Positions 1-9,932 of a stretch of 64,000 nucleotides of DNA are shown here, piece by piece (within the stretch, counting starts at the first letter, position 1; each line of letters starts with the position of its first letter). The DNA lies in contig NZ_FPAI01000001.1 in NCBI RefSeq assembly GCF_900116255.1, positions 310,001-374,000 on the forward strand, written 5' to 3'. The translations under genes and the position numbers were made by a program. Under the pieces are notes generated by a model that worked only from the letters and a program-made list of their open reading frames with translations, did not search any database and had not been told where the DNA came from. Origin of the DNA: Halolactibacillus miurensis. GTDB lineage: Bacteria; Bacillota; Bacilli; Bacillales; Amphibacillaceae.

Positions 1-731
1 ATACTGTGTCAATCCAACAAGTATCGGTCATTGATACTATTACAGATGAAACAGCGGCTCTAAATCAGCACTTAAAACAAAACCATAAAACGGCAAAAGA
101 TCACATTGCTTTGATGTCAAAAACAGTCACAGATGCAATTAAAGATGCGGCCGCTGTTAAACAGATTGATGACTTAACCAAAACAATCTTGGATATTTCG
201 GGTCAAACGAATTTACTTGCTTTAAATGCCTCAATTGAAGCTGCGCGCGCGGGTGAAGCGGGAAAAGGTTTTAGTGTAGTTGCCTCAGAAATTAGAAACT
301 TAGCGGCTTCAACTGAAAACACCGCGTCACATATTCAAACCGTTAACGGCGTAGTAAATGAGGCGGTTAATCAATTGGTTAAAGAAAGTAAAGGGATGAT
401 TGATTATCTTCAATCAGATATACTCACAGATTATCAACAATTTAACAAGGAAATGAATCGCTTCACCAATCAGATAATAGACTTAAAGGATGTCTTTATC
501 GGATTTAAACAACATACCAACCTATTTAAAACAACGAGTCGTCATATGGCAAGTGGATTAAAAGAAATGACCGAGGCAACAGAAGATGCGGTTACCCGGG
601 TCGTATCATCAAGTGAAAGTGCGGCCGGCCTGTTAGAAAATATGGAAGACATGCGTCAATCATCAAACAATCAACGCGATATTATTCAGCGTCTTACTAC
701 ACAATTAGCGCCGTTTAAAAAGCTAGAGTAA
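1..731 (+). CDS. Methyl-accepting chemotaxis protein, C-terminal part (5' end outside window)
   Basis: Signalling end of a chemoreceptor that would control the CheA/CheW complex. The frame is open to the left edge, and the first in-frame start-like codon (GTG at 6) has no ribosome binding site, so the gene begins upstream. About residues 62-100 of the visible part hold the receptor hairpin tip, with [20 protein letters not shown] and then [13 protein letters not shown]. Flanking stretches are heptad-rich coiled coil. No membrane segment or sensor domain is in the visible part, so the ligand is unknown. The family call is secure. Confidence 0.9.
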   Translation, partial: TVSIQQVSVIDTITDETAALNQHLKQNHKTAKDHIALMSKTVTDAIKDAAAVKQIDDLTKTILDISGQTNLLALNASIEAARAGEAGKGFSVVASEIRNLAASTENTASHIQTVNGVVNEAVNQLVKESKGMIDYLQSDILTDYQQFNKEMNRFTNQIIDLKDVFIGFKQHTNLFKTTSRHMASGLKEMTEATEDAVTRVVSSSESAAGLLENMEDMRQSSNNQRDIIQRLTTQLAPFKKLE

Positions 732-799
732 TTATCTACATGTGGATAACGTCTTTTAGCAACGCTTGTCAGTTTTTCTCGTGGATAACGTGGGGATAA
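732..799. promoter_or_regulatory. Cluster of four DnaA-box-like 9-mers
   Basis: Starting one base after the receptor stop codon are TTATCTACA (732-740), TGTGGATAA (741-749, the perfect DnaA box TTATCCACA in reverse), CGTGGATAA (780-788) and TGGGGATAA (791-799). The first two abut as an 18-bp near-perfect inverted repeat. Each of the other three boxes differs from consensus at one position. DnaA-box clusters outside oriC are known in Bacillus subtilis. Binding here is inference. Confidence 0.5.
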
Positions 800-853
800 C
801 ACGGTATCTTAAGATAGACGTATAGATCCAAGAGTATCTATACAGTAAGATAA

Positions 854-897
854 AAAACCAGTAAAAACCTTCATTTCGCAAGGTTTTTACTGGTTTT
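854..897. terminator. Bidirectional terminator
   Basis: A perfect 18-bp stem (854-871 with 880-897) encloses an 8-base loop. A/T runs on both sides give a U-tract in either direction. It sits between the convergent receptor gene and the DUF4317 gene. Confidence 0.85.
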
Positions 898-925
898 AAA
901 TTCAAACAAATGTATGGTGACTGAT

Positions 926-2125
926 TTACTCGTTGTCTTTGGTTGCATCGTCTTTCTTTTCACCAAATACTTCTGGAATCATCGTAAAACCATCCACAAC
1001 CGTGTCTTCGTCAACCTCAATCATTAAATAGCGACGGCCAAACATCTGCATTTGTTTGACGTAACGTAAGTCCTCCGGACTCACTTTGACATCGGCGACT
1101 TTTGTATTGATCTTAATTGATTTTGATTTGTATTTCGGGACAATGTTTTTCGCTTTTAATGTGTAATGTTCATCGTCAATCACCGATTGAAACGCGATTT
1201 TTACTCGTTCGGGTTCAATGGGTGTGGACCCACTCGTCGTCAATAGTTCAGCGATATCTTTATAATCAAGTGTTGGGACCTCATCTTCTTCTTCATTTTC
1301 TTCGACTCGGCGATTAATATCTTCATACATTGATGAGAGCGTTTGGGTATCCATTTTATATCCAACGGTGTCTCTGACGATTTCTTCAAAGATGATTTTA
1401 TCTTCTTGTTGGGTCACGGTTTCCTCTGCTTCTAATACATCGGTAATAAACGTTTCATCTGGTTCATTTGCTTTTGGTGCGGTATAAAGAATGTGGTTCA
1501 CATCCGCTTGTTTATCCGTAAAACATGGGAATAAAAAACCACCAATCGGGGCTTTAATATTAATGACCGGGTCCACAATGACTTGGTATTTAAACGTTTT
1601 TTCGACATAATCAAATAGTAAGTCTTTCGGCGGGTCCTGGGTTTTATTGATGGTACACAAAATAAACTGATGATCGTAAACGAGATCATTTTGATGGGTA
1701 AAGTCATCATCGGGTTTCTTTTGTGGTTTTAAATAATCCCCTTTAATAAAACTAATGACAATATCATGGTCATACTCGCGGGACTCAAGCATCCGTTCAA
1801 CAATCTCTAACATGAGTTCGGTAAAACGCGCTTGGTCTTCGGTCATTAATGCTTCGTTTAATTTCAGTTGAACCGGATCCTCGGTATCTGGTTGAAATTT
1901 AAGCTCAAATAATTTTTCGTCGAGCTGACCAGTTAACGTCTTTTTAAAGTTAGTGAAAAATAGATCTTGTTCATCTTCTGCGAGAATATTGAACGGACGA
2001 TTGATTTGGTGATAAATTTCCTTCGTTTCTTTCATCACATAGACGTTAAATATATTTTGCACGTGTAATAAATCATTGTCACGCTTAAATTGTTTTCTAA
2101 TATCGGCAATATCTTTTTTATTCAT
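926..2125 (-). CDS. DUF4317 family protein
   Basis: A 399-residue soluble, acidic protein that I assign to the uncharacterised DUF4317 family from its start (NKKDIADIRKQFK) and overall length. No signal peptide or membrane segment is visible. The start is the ATG at 2125: GGAGGA lies 5 bases upstream, inside the end of the preceding regulator gene, whereas a longer in-frame extension to 2161 has no ribosome binding site. The start overlaps the rpiR-family stop by 8 bases, so the two genes are probably translationally coupled. Function is unknown. Confidence 0.75.
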   Translation of the reverse strand: MNKKDIADIRKQFKRDNDLLHVQNIFNVYVMKETKEIYHQINRPFNILAEDEQDLFFTNFKKTLTGQLDEKLFELKFQPDTEDPVQLKLNEALMTEDQARFTELMLEIVERMLESREYDHDIVISFIKGDYLKPQKKPDDDFTHQNDLVYDHQFILCTINKTQDPPKDLLFDYVEKTFKYQVIVDPVINIKAPIGGFLFPCFTDKQADVNHILYTAPKANEPDETFITDVLEAEETVTQQEDKIIFEEIVRDTVGYKMDTQTLSSMYEDINRRVEENEEEDEVPTLDYKDIAELLTTSGSTPIEPERVKIAFQSVIDDEHYTLKAKNIVPKYKSKSIKINTKVADVKVSPEDLRYVKQMQMFGRRYLMIEVDEDTVVDGFTMIPEVFGEKKDDATKDNE

Positions 2126-2873
2126 GTGGGTCCTCCAAAATTTCGTTTCGTTGTTGTTCATGTTGGTTCAATTTACGGGCCAGTGTTTCTAATAGATAAA
2201 TGACCGGCACTTGGGTGGTGATGTTGGTGTCTTCGTAATATTCTTCTGTCATATAGTAAGCGAGATTAAGATCACTCATCTTCGCCGTTGTACACTGTTT
2301 GTTGTTGGTAATACTAATGACTTTTGATCCTTCCCGTTTTAGCCGGTTCATTTGTTTGATCGTAAAGCTATTTTCGCCGGAAACAGACAAGACAATCGAG
2401 ACACTGTTTTTCTGAAGTCGATTATGGATCGGATAAGAAAAGTCTTTGATATACATCGAAAACTTCCCCAAGCTAGAAAAATAACGGGCCCCGTACTCAG
2501 CTAAAATACCTGAACTACCAATGCCGACAAAGAGCACGTTATCTGCCTGTGTTAACATCTGGACCGCCTCTTCTAAAACGGTTTCTTGATCGCTTGAAAG
2601 CGTCCGCTCGAAAAATTCCATTACTGCGTGCTCGCCTGATTTAACAACCGATTGGCGTGACTTTAATTCAAGTTTTAATTTCGTTTTAAATTCAGAAAAC
2701 CCTTCACAGCCGACTTTCTTACAAAACCGTAAAATCGTTGCGGTTGAGACGTGAGTATGTTCGGCGAGTTCTCTAATCCGCATATAAATGACTTCATGTT
2801 CATGAGTAATGACGTAATTATAAATATCTGTTTCAAGGTCGTTAAATGAGGCAATCATTTCACTAGTAAACAT
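2118..2873 (-). CDS. RpiR/MurR-family transcriptional regulator
   Basis: A 251-residue sugar-phosphate-responsive regulator. Residues about 1-75 form the RpiR helix-turn-helix (IRELAEHTHVSTATILRFCK), and about 110-240 form a SIS sugar-phosphate-binding domain (NVLFVGIGSSGILAEYG; SVSGEN). It is divergent from a GH1 6-phospho-beta-glucosidase at 3093, which is its likely target, with a phosphorylated beta-glucoside as likely effector. Its own gene continues into the DUF4317 gene. A 7-bp inverted repeat at 2951-2972 in the shared upstream region is a candidate operator. Confidence 0.85.
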   Translation of the reverse strand: MFTSEMIASFNDLETDIYNYVITHEHEVIYMRIRELAEHTHVSTATILRFCKKVGCEGFSEFKTKLKLELKSRQSVVKSGEHAVMEFFERTLSSDQETVLEEAVQMLTQADNVLFVGIGSSGILAEYGARYFSSLGKFSMYIKDFSYPIHNRLQKNSVSIVLSVSGENSFTIKQMNRLKREGSKVISITNNKQCTTAKMSDLNLAYYMTEEYYEDTNITTQVPVIYLLETLARKLNQHEQQRNEILEDPHE

Positions 2874-2921
2874 TCTTTCACCTGCTTTTCTACACGTATG
2901 AACGCACTATGTCATTCCTAT

Positions 2922-2951
2922 ATTATAGCACAATGATACACCCTGTGTCAG
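2922..2951 (-). promoter_or_regulatory. Candidate promoter for the rpiR-family gene
   Basis: On the minus strand there is CTGACA (2946-2951), an 18-base spacer and TATAAT (2922-2927) preceded by TG one base upstream, an extended -10. It points into the regulator gene at 2873. Confidence 0.6.
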
Positions 2952-2972
2952 AAATGTTACATGGGACATTTC
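2951..2972. promoter_or_regulatory. Candidate RpiR operator
   Basis: Inverted repeat GAAATGT (2951-2957), 8 bases, ACATTTC (2966-2972), lying between the two divergent promoters. Spacing and half-site resemble the repeat at 19715-19740 in front of the other RpiR-associated operon. Confidence 0.45.
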
Positions 2973-2998
2973 GTGTAAATATAAACAAAATGTAGGTT

Positions 2999-3026
2999 TT
3001 GCCGAGTGATAACTTGGAAATATGAT
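2999..3026 (+). promoter_or_regulatory. Candidate promoter for the GH1 gene at 3093
   Basis: TTGCCG (2999-3004), a 16-base spacer, TATGAT (3021-3026). The -35 is imperfect, as expected for a regulated promoter. Confidence 0.45.
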
Positions 3027-3059
3027 ACGATAAAGATAAGAACAAAAGATACCAATTAA

Positions 3060-4520
<1,461 letters not shown>

Positions 4521-4561
4521 GTAAAAGGTTACAACTTTTTAAAAAAGTTGTAACCTTTTAC
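4521..4561 (+). terminator. Terminator with perfect 20-bp stem
   Basis: Positions 4521-4540 are the exact reverse complement of 4542-4561 with a single base between, beginning immediately after the GH1 stop codon. The right arm carries internal T runs. It would work in both directions. Confidence 0.8.
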
Positions 4562-4612
4562 TATTGATGGCGACTAATGACATAGATATACATAAGAAAG
4601 GGAAGGATAAAC

Positions 4613-5152
4613 ATGAAAAAAGTATGGTTAGTTGTTAGTTTAATTGTTTTAACGATGGTAATGGCGGCGTGTGGAAGTAGCTCAGAAGGAGATTCTGCAG
4701 ATGAGACAGAAGCAGTCACCATGAATACCGAAGAAGTGATGAATCAAGTTGAAAGTCAAATCAGTGAGGATATGGGCGGGGAGACAGGCATGTTACAACG
4801 TGCTAATTTAACCGATGAAGAAGACCCGGCGGGTCAAATGTACATCGATACAATGGGGATTGAACGTGATCTACTCGCTTCTGGCTTTGGTTATCAGTCA
4901 ATGATGAATGTGAATTCTACCACGATTATTGTGTTAGAGGCCGCATCAGCAGACGATGTACCTGCAGTAAAAGAAGGTTTAGAGGCATATTTAGAGAATC
5001 AAGTGAATGTTTGGAGTCAGTACTTACCGGATCAATATGAAAAAGTTGAGAATAACATTATTAAAACAGCTGGTAACTATTTGATTTATATTACGTATGA
5101 TCACCCAGAAAATATCGAAACGATTTTTGATGAAGCAGCTGGAGCTGAATAA
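4613..5152 (+). CDS. DUF4358 lipoprotein
   Basis: A 179-residue exported lipoprotein. It has a signal peptide with lipobox VMAAC (Cys about 20), a low-complexity acidic linker, then a compact domain resembling DUF4358, with the usual alternation of a central VLEAASADDVPAVKEGLEAY segment, a Gln/Tyr-rich segment and a final GNYLIYI strand. The biochemical role is unknown. It is the first gene of a three-gene unit with an MBOAT acyltransferase (44 bases on) and a DHHW protein. That arrangement recurs in Firmicutes and suggests a part in modifying a cell-surface polymer. Confidence 0.75.
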   Translation: MKKVWLVVSLIVLTMVMAACGSSSEGDSADETEAVTMNTEEVMNQVESQISEDMGGETGMLQRANLTDEEDPAGQMYIDTMGIERDLLASGFGYQSMMNVNSTTIIVLEAASADDVPAVKEGLEAYLENQVNVWSQYLPDQYEKVENNIIKTAGNYLIYITYDHPENIETIFDEAAGAE

Positions 5153-5196
5153 GCGGCTGCTTCAATCCTATAGGGTGATGTAAAGGAGGACTAACG

Positions 5197-6579
5197 ATGG
5201 TCTTTAGCTCACTGACATTTTTATTGATCTTTTTACCCCTTGCGTTAGCAAGTTATATCGTTAGTCCAAAGCGGCTAAAAAATGGAGTGCTACTTATTGT
5301 TAGCCTCCTTTTTTATGCGTGGGGAGAACCGGTTTATGTCTTCCTCGTGATCTTTTCGGGGGGGATGGACTATCTTCATGGCCGTTTAATGGGGCGATTT
5401 GACGAAAGAGATGGGTTAAGAAGGCTCGTCTTACTGTCGTCACTCGTCATTAATTTAGGCGTGTTGTTTTTCTTTAAATATGCTGATTTTCTTATAGACT
5501 TACTAAACAAAGCGTTTCAATTAGACATCGGCCTATTAGAATTACCCTTACCGATTGGAATTAGCTTTTATACGTTTCAAACGCTCTCGTATACGATTGA
5601 TGTCTACCGAAAGAAAGTAAAAGTGAATCACAGCCTGATTGACTTTCTTATGTATGTATCACTGTTTCCACAACTTGTCGCCGGACCGATTGTCCGTTAT
5701 GAGGCGATTGATGATCAATTGAAAAAGAGGGTTGTCACAAAAGAAGACATAACAGAAGGTATGTTTCTCTTTAGTTATGGTTTAGCTAAAAAAGTCCTCA
5801 TCTCCAATCAAATGGCGGCTTTGTATGAACAACTGACAGCCATTGAACCTATATCCGTTTCGGTGAGTGTCTTTGTTGGATTGAGTTATGGTTTACATAT
5901 TTATTTTGATTTTAGTGGCTACTCTGATATGGCCATTGGTTTAGGTCGTCTGTTTGGCTTTCATTTTCCGGAAAACTTCAACTATCCGTATCAAGCCACT
6001 TCGATTAAAGACTTCTGGCGACGTTGGCATATCACACTGAGTCAGTGGTTTAGGGATTATTTATACATCCCGCTTGGAGGTAACCGGGTCGGACAAGTGA
6101 AATGGTTAAGAAACGTGCTCATCGTTTGGTTTTTAACGGGGCTTTGGCACGGGGCGAGTGTCAACTTTATTCTTTGGGGCTTATATTTTGGTATGTTTCT
6201 AATTGCGGAGACGTATATCAGTCCTCACGTCTCACACAAGCTGCCGGTCATATTAAAGCGGATGTATACCCTCGGGGTTGTCCTTATTAGCTGGTTGATT
6301 TTTAGTTTCACAGACATTAATGAGTTAGTGGACTACATCACAGGACTGGTTATCTTTGAAGCGCCGCCGACGGCACTGTTATATTATCTGCGTGAATATG
6401 CGGTGTTGTTAGTGGTTGCCATCATCGGGTCAACCAATGTGTACAAGCGTATAATCATGAAAAATACCTCACGCACAGTGATGGTAGTAGAAAGTTTATT
6501 CGTGATGGTTCTTGTGGTGTTAGCGATGGGTTACCTTGTTGATCAGTCATTTAACCCGTTTATTTATTTCCGGTTTTAA
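5197..6579 (+). CDS. MBOAT-family O-acyltransferase (AlgI/DltB-like)
   Basis: A 460-residue polytopic membrane protein with roughly ten hydrophobic segments. It carries the MBOAT signatures FWRRWHITLSQWFRDYLYIP (about 275-294) and GLWHGASVNFILWG with the conserved active-site His (about 313). Such proteins pass acetyl or other acyl groups across the membrane onto an extracellular polysaccharide or teichoic acid. No dltA or dltC genes are nearby, which argues against D-alanylation and for an AlgI-like acetyl transfer. A GGAGG lies before the ATG, and the downstream DHHW gene follows after 18 bases. Confidence 0.9.
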   Translation: MVFSSLTFLLIFLPLALASYIVSPKRLKNGVLLIVSLLFYAWGEPVYVFLVIFSGGMDYLHGRLMGRFDERDGLRRLVLLSSLVINLGVLFFFKYADFLIDLLNKAFQLDIGLLELPLPIGISFYTFQTLSYTIDVYRKKVKVNHSLIDFLMYVSLFPQLVAGPIVRYEAIDDQLKKRVVTKEDITEGMFLFSYGLAKKVLISNQMAALYEQLTAIEPISVSVSVFVGLSYGLHIYFDFSGYSDMAIGLGRLFGFHFPENFNYPYQATSIKDFWRRWHITLSQWFRDYLYIPLGGNRVGQVKWLRNVLIVWFLTGLWHGASVNFILWGLYFGMFLIAETYISPHVSHKLPVILKRMYTLGVVLISWLIFSFTDINELVDYITGLVIFEAPPTALLYYLREYAVLLVVAIIGSTNVYKRIIMKNTSRTVMVVESLFVMVLVVLAMGYLVDQSFNPFIYFRF

Positions 6580-6597
6580 TGTGAGAGGAGAGGTAGG

Positions 6598-7701
6598 ATG
6601 AGACGATTAATAGGGATGTTGATGATTGGTTTTTTTGGTATGCTGGCGGTGTTGACCTTCATAATGAAAGACCAAACCTTTTCAGAAACGGAAAATCGTT
6701 ACTTACAAACGATGCCCGCTATAGAACTGGAAGCAATCCTTGACGGGTCCTTTATGGATGACATCGAAACGTATTTAGCTGACCAAATCGCCGGTAAAGA
6801 TGTTTTCCTTACGTTAAAATCAAAGACAGAACAAGCGCTACTTAAAAGAGAAAATAACGGCGTCGTAAAAGCAGGGGATTATTTAATTGAACCGTTTATT
6901 TATCAAGAAGACAATCTGTTAAAAAATCTTGAAGCGATCAATCAGTTTCACCAGTCTAATCAAGCTCTTTTTGATATGACGGTGATGATTGTCCCAAATC
7001 AAGTCGCTATATATGAAGCAGACTTACCGGCGTACTTACCGACAGATGACCAAGCGCATGTATTACAAACAATAGACGAGCGCCTTGATATGGACACCGT
7101 TAATGTGAGTGAGGTATTACGTCAATATAAAGAAGACACTATCTATTATCATACCGATCATCACTGGACAATGCGCGGGGCGTACTTAGCTTATCAACGA
7201 TGGTTTAACGAAAAAGCAAAGCCACTATCGGATTATCAATCTGAAGTTGTTTCAACTGATTTTCCGGGTACGCGTTACCGCAAGTTTCATGATTTAACCT
7301 TACCAAAGGATACGATTGAATGGTTTAACGTGACCGATGCGCTTGACTTAACCATCACTTACAGTGACGGTAGGGTGACGGATCACTATACCCATCCTCA
7401 GTATTTAGATAAAACGGATCAATATCGGTTCTTTCTAGATGGGAATGATTCGCTGATTAAGATAGAGGTTAATCATGAAGAGAAAACAAATAGAAAGCTT
7501 ATGGTCGTAAAAGATTCGTATGCTGATAGCTTTATCCCGTTTCTACTACCTCATTACGATGAGATTCATTTGATTGATCCGCGTTATTATAAACAGTCAC
7601 TCAAGGCGTATATGAAAGAATACGAGCTCAGTGAACTGCTCGTCTTATATAACCTTCATACCTTTAATGAAGACCAATCACTTCGTCATATATTGTATTA
7701 A
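6598..7701 (+). CDS. DHHW-family protein, putative surface polymer acyltransferase partner
   Basis: A 367-residue protein with an N-terminal hydrophobic anchor (about 5-24), the family's early SETENRYLQ motif (about 30-38) and the name-giving DHHW (in YYHTDHHWTMRGAY, about 182-195). A second block near the C terminus (LMVVKDSYADSF) fits the SGNH/AlgX-like fold, whose Ser, Asp and His would transfer an acyl group outside the cell. It follows the MBOAT gene, the usual pairing of a membrane acyl donor with an external transferase. The substrate polymer is not identifiable. Confidence 0.8.
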   Translation: MRRLIGMLMIGFFGMLAVLTFIMKDQTFSETENRYLQTMPAIELEAILDGSFMDDIETYLADQIAGKDVFLTLKSKTEQALLKRENNGVVKAGDYLIEPFIYQEDNLLKNLEAINQFHQSNQALFDMTVMIVPNQVAIYEADLPAYLPTDDQAHVLQTIDERLDMDTVNVSEVLRQYKEDTIYYHTDHHWTMRGAYLAYQRWFNEKAKPLSDYQSEVVSTDFPGTRYRKFHDLTLPKDTIEWFNVTDALDLTITYSDGRVTDHYTHPQYLDKTDQYRFFLDGNDSLIKIEVNHEEKTNRKLMVVKDSYADSFIPFLLPHYDEIHLIDPRYYKQSLKAYMKEYELSELLVLYNLHTFNEDQSLRHILY

Positions 7702-7753
7702 TAGTTCATCCATATTGTCTATTATTCAAACACCTATTATACAACCAAAAAAT

Positions 7754-7788
7754 AACGCCTTTAGACTTTAATCCTGTCTAAAGGCGTT
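7754..7788. terminator. Bidirectional terminator
   Basis: A 13-bp perfect stem (7754-7766 with 7776-7788) lies between convergent genes. An A6 run at 7747-7752 gives a U-tract for the minus-strand operon, and T-rich sequence follows on the plus side. Confidence 0.8.
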
Positions 7789-7842
7789 GCTTCTTTGTGC
7801 TGTTTTTACTTGTAGTAGTTAATATTATATTTTGCAACCGGA

Positions 7843-9915
7843 CTACTTAGCGGGTCTATTAGGTCTTCCGCCAAAGCCGGATTCTGTGAGCGGGGTACTG
7901 CTTACGCCTGAAGGTGTCAGATATGTTAATGTATCTGTTAGCGTAAAGTCTAGCTCCGTTGACGTTGTGATTACGCCCTCCGTAATTAATCCGTTGACAG
8001 CTTCCCCGTCAACCTCAACAGCCGTATGCCAAGTAAATGTCGTGTCTGTTTGAAGCAATGGACTGGATACAACAATCGTCTGATAGCTTTTCGTTGGCGT
8101 GAAGCCTAGAATGAATTGACCACTGTCATCTGTCAGGGCAATAGCCTCGGTTGTTGATTGATCAAATTGATAGACGATACTTGGCTGAGAGGAAGTATCT
8201 GACGGACCTTGTGCCATCGCACTACTTCCAGCCGCGATCAATGTTCCACCTGAAATCGTAAAGGTTTCATCATAATCAAGGGCGCCGTTACCACCATCAA
8301 CCGGGCCGTTCACGATAACGGTTCCTCCCGTCATATCGACGGTCGTATTAGAGTCAATACCGTCGCCTGATGCATCAATCGTTATGTCTCCACCATGAAT
8401 GGCCAAGTAGCCTGTCTCTCCATTTGAGGCACCAGTACCAGCATTCATCCCATCATCCGTTGATGTGATGTTAAGTGAGCCATCATGTATCGTGACGATG
8501 TTAGCTTCTATCCCCTCATAACTTTTTTCAACCGTGAGTTCGCCTGCGTTTATCGTTAAAACGTTATCCGCATGAATGCCGTCATCCCCGCTAGAGAGAA
8601 CAACGGTCCCACCGTCTATTTGTATCTCGTTATTACTATGAATCGCATCATCTAAGCTGTTAATGGTGAAAGTGCCTGAAGCGATCACGAGAGTATTTTC
8701 AGCTTTTAATCCTTTAGTTGAAGGGGTATCATCAGACGTCTCATCCATCGTTTCATCATCTGTCGTGTCGTCCTCCATTTCATTAGGTGGTGTCATTTGT
8801 CCGTTTTCGCCCTGCATGCCATCAGGTGGCGCCATCTGTCCGTTCTCACCCTCCATACCTCCAGGGGGCGTCATCCCTTCAGGACGTTCGCCTCTATCGC
8901 CGGGCATTGTGGTTAAAGATTCGCCGTTCTCTTCAAGGATGGTGCGAATCTCATCGATTGATTCAGCAACGAGCAGTTGTTCTTTTACATCATCATCAAG
9001 GTCATTTGCTTCAATTAATTGAGTAACGATTATCTCTATATTTAATGGCCCACCAACTTGTCCCATCGGCTGGTCATTGGTGGAGGAAATCGTCTCTGGT
9101 GCACCGCCACCAGATGTGAGTGTATAGTTTCCCTCTTCGACATATAAAGAGGCGATACTTTGGATGGCATCTGATTCGGCTTCAATTGTCATGTCACTAG
9201 ATAAGATGGTGATGTTACCTTTATTGTCGTCCTCGTTTGTCGTTTTGATCCCATCTCCGCCCGCGTGAACGATAAGGGTGCTGTGAGTGATATAAGTCAT
9301 ATCTCGTCCAACAATCCCGTCATCAAGTGCAGTGACATCAAGTGTGACTTCGGTAATCAGTAAGTCATCACGACTCGTGATTCCGTCATTGCTTGATGTT
9401 TCAACGGTTAGTTGCCCACTCCCATTAATGGTTAAGTCGTCCCGACTAAATAAGACGGCCGTAAGGTCTTCATCTTTTGTCGTGGCCGTGGAGATGAGTG
9501 TGTTGTCAGTCTCAGGTGCGACAGATAGAATCGTCTCATCCGCTTGTTCAATATGGATGGCCGTTGGTTGATCTGTTTCAATAGAGGCGCCATTTAGTAC
9601 AAGGCGTACAACGCCGTCATCTTCTTGGTCGACAATAATCGCCCCTGCATTGTACTCGCCAGAAAAGACGTAAGTACCTGAGGTTCTAATATAAATGTCA
9701 GCATCTTGTTGAGTGATGGCACCATCTCCTTCAACAGAAATCGTGCGATCGTTTAATGTCACCATGGTTGCCTCATCCGTCCAATCAGAATAAGTCGTGA
9801 TGGCCTCAAGTGGCTTTGTGATTGTTTCTGTTGCTATTTCATTCGTCGTCTCTTCAGCCATACACCCTGACAAAAATAATATCAAGGTAATGGCTAACAT
9901 CATTAATTTTCGCAT
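7843..9915 (-). CDS. Cthe_2159-like (DUF4353) carbohydrate-binding beta-helix lipoprotein
   Basis: A 690-residue surface lipoprotein with signal peptide and lipobox LFLSGC (Cys about 18). Two beta-helix-like regions (about 55-300 and 405-600) consist of repeated short strands with recurring DDGI or SDDGIH-type turns, the pattern of the Cthe_2159 family. The founding member binds, and weakly cleaves, polygalacturonate. Between them (about 340-400) is a Pro/Gly/Met/Asp-rich linker in which a unit resembling GMEGENGQMAPPD is repeated about three times. It is last in an operon with a VTC protein and a DUF4956 protein. Whether it binds a sugar polymer or polyphosphate here is unknown. Confidence 0.75.
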   Translation of the reverse strand: MRKLMMLAITLILFLSGCMAEETTNEIATETITKPLEAITTYSDWTDEATMVTLNDRTISVEGDGAITQQDADIYIRTSGTYVFSGEYNAGAIIVDQEDDGVVRLVLNGASIETDQPTAIHIEQADETILSVAPETDNTLISTATTKDEDLTAVLFSRDDLTINGSGQLTVETSSNDGITSRDDLLITEVTLDVTALDDGIVGRDMTYITHSTLIVHAGGDGIKTTNEDDNKGNITILSSDMTIEAESDAIQSIASLYVEEGNYTLTSGGGAPETISSTNDQPMGQVGGPLNIEIIVTQLIEANDLDDDVKEQLLVAESIDEIRTILEENGESLTTMPGDRGERPEGMTPPGGMEGENGQMAPPDGMQGENGQMTPPNEMEDDTTDDETMDETSDDTPSTKGLKAENTLVIASGTFTINSLDDAIHSNNEIQIDGGTVVLSSGDDGIHADNVLTINAGELTVEKSYEGIEANIVTIHDGSLNITSTDDGMNAGTGASNGETGYLAIHGGDITIDASGDGIDSNTTVDMTGGTVIVNGPVDGGNGALDYDETFTISGGTLIAAGSSAMAQGPSDTSSQPSIVYQFDQSTTEAIALTDDSGQFILGFTPTKSYQTIVVSSPLLQTDTTFTWHTAVEVDGEAVNGLITEGVITTSTELDFTLTDTLTYLTPSGVSSTPLTESGFGGRPNRPAK

Positions 9916-9932
9916 AGTGTCTCCTTTCGAAA

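Noticed and set aside
8663-9571. Plus-strand open frames opposite the Cthe_2159-like gene
   Set aside because: Ser/Val-rich mirror frames of a repetitive Asp/Thr-rich coding sequence, with no ribosome binding sites.
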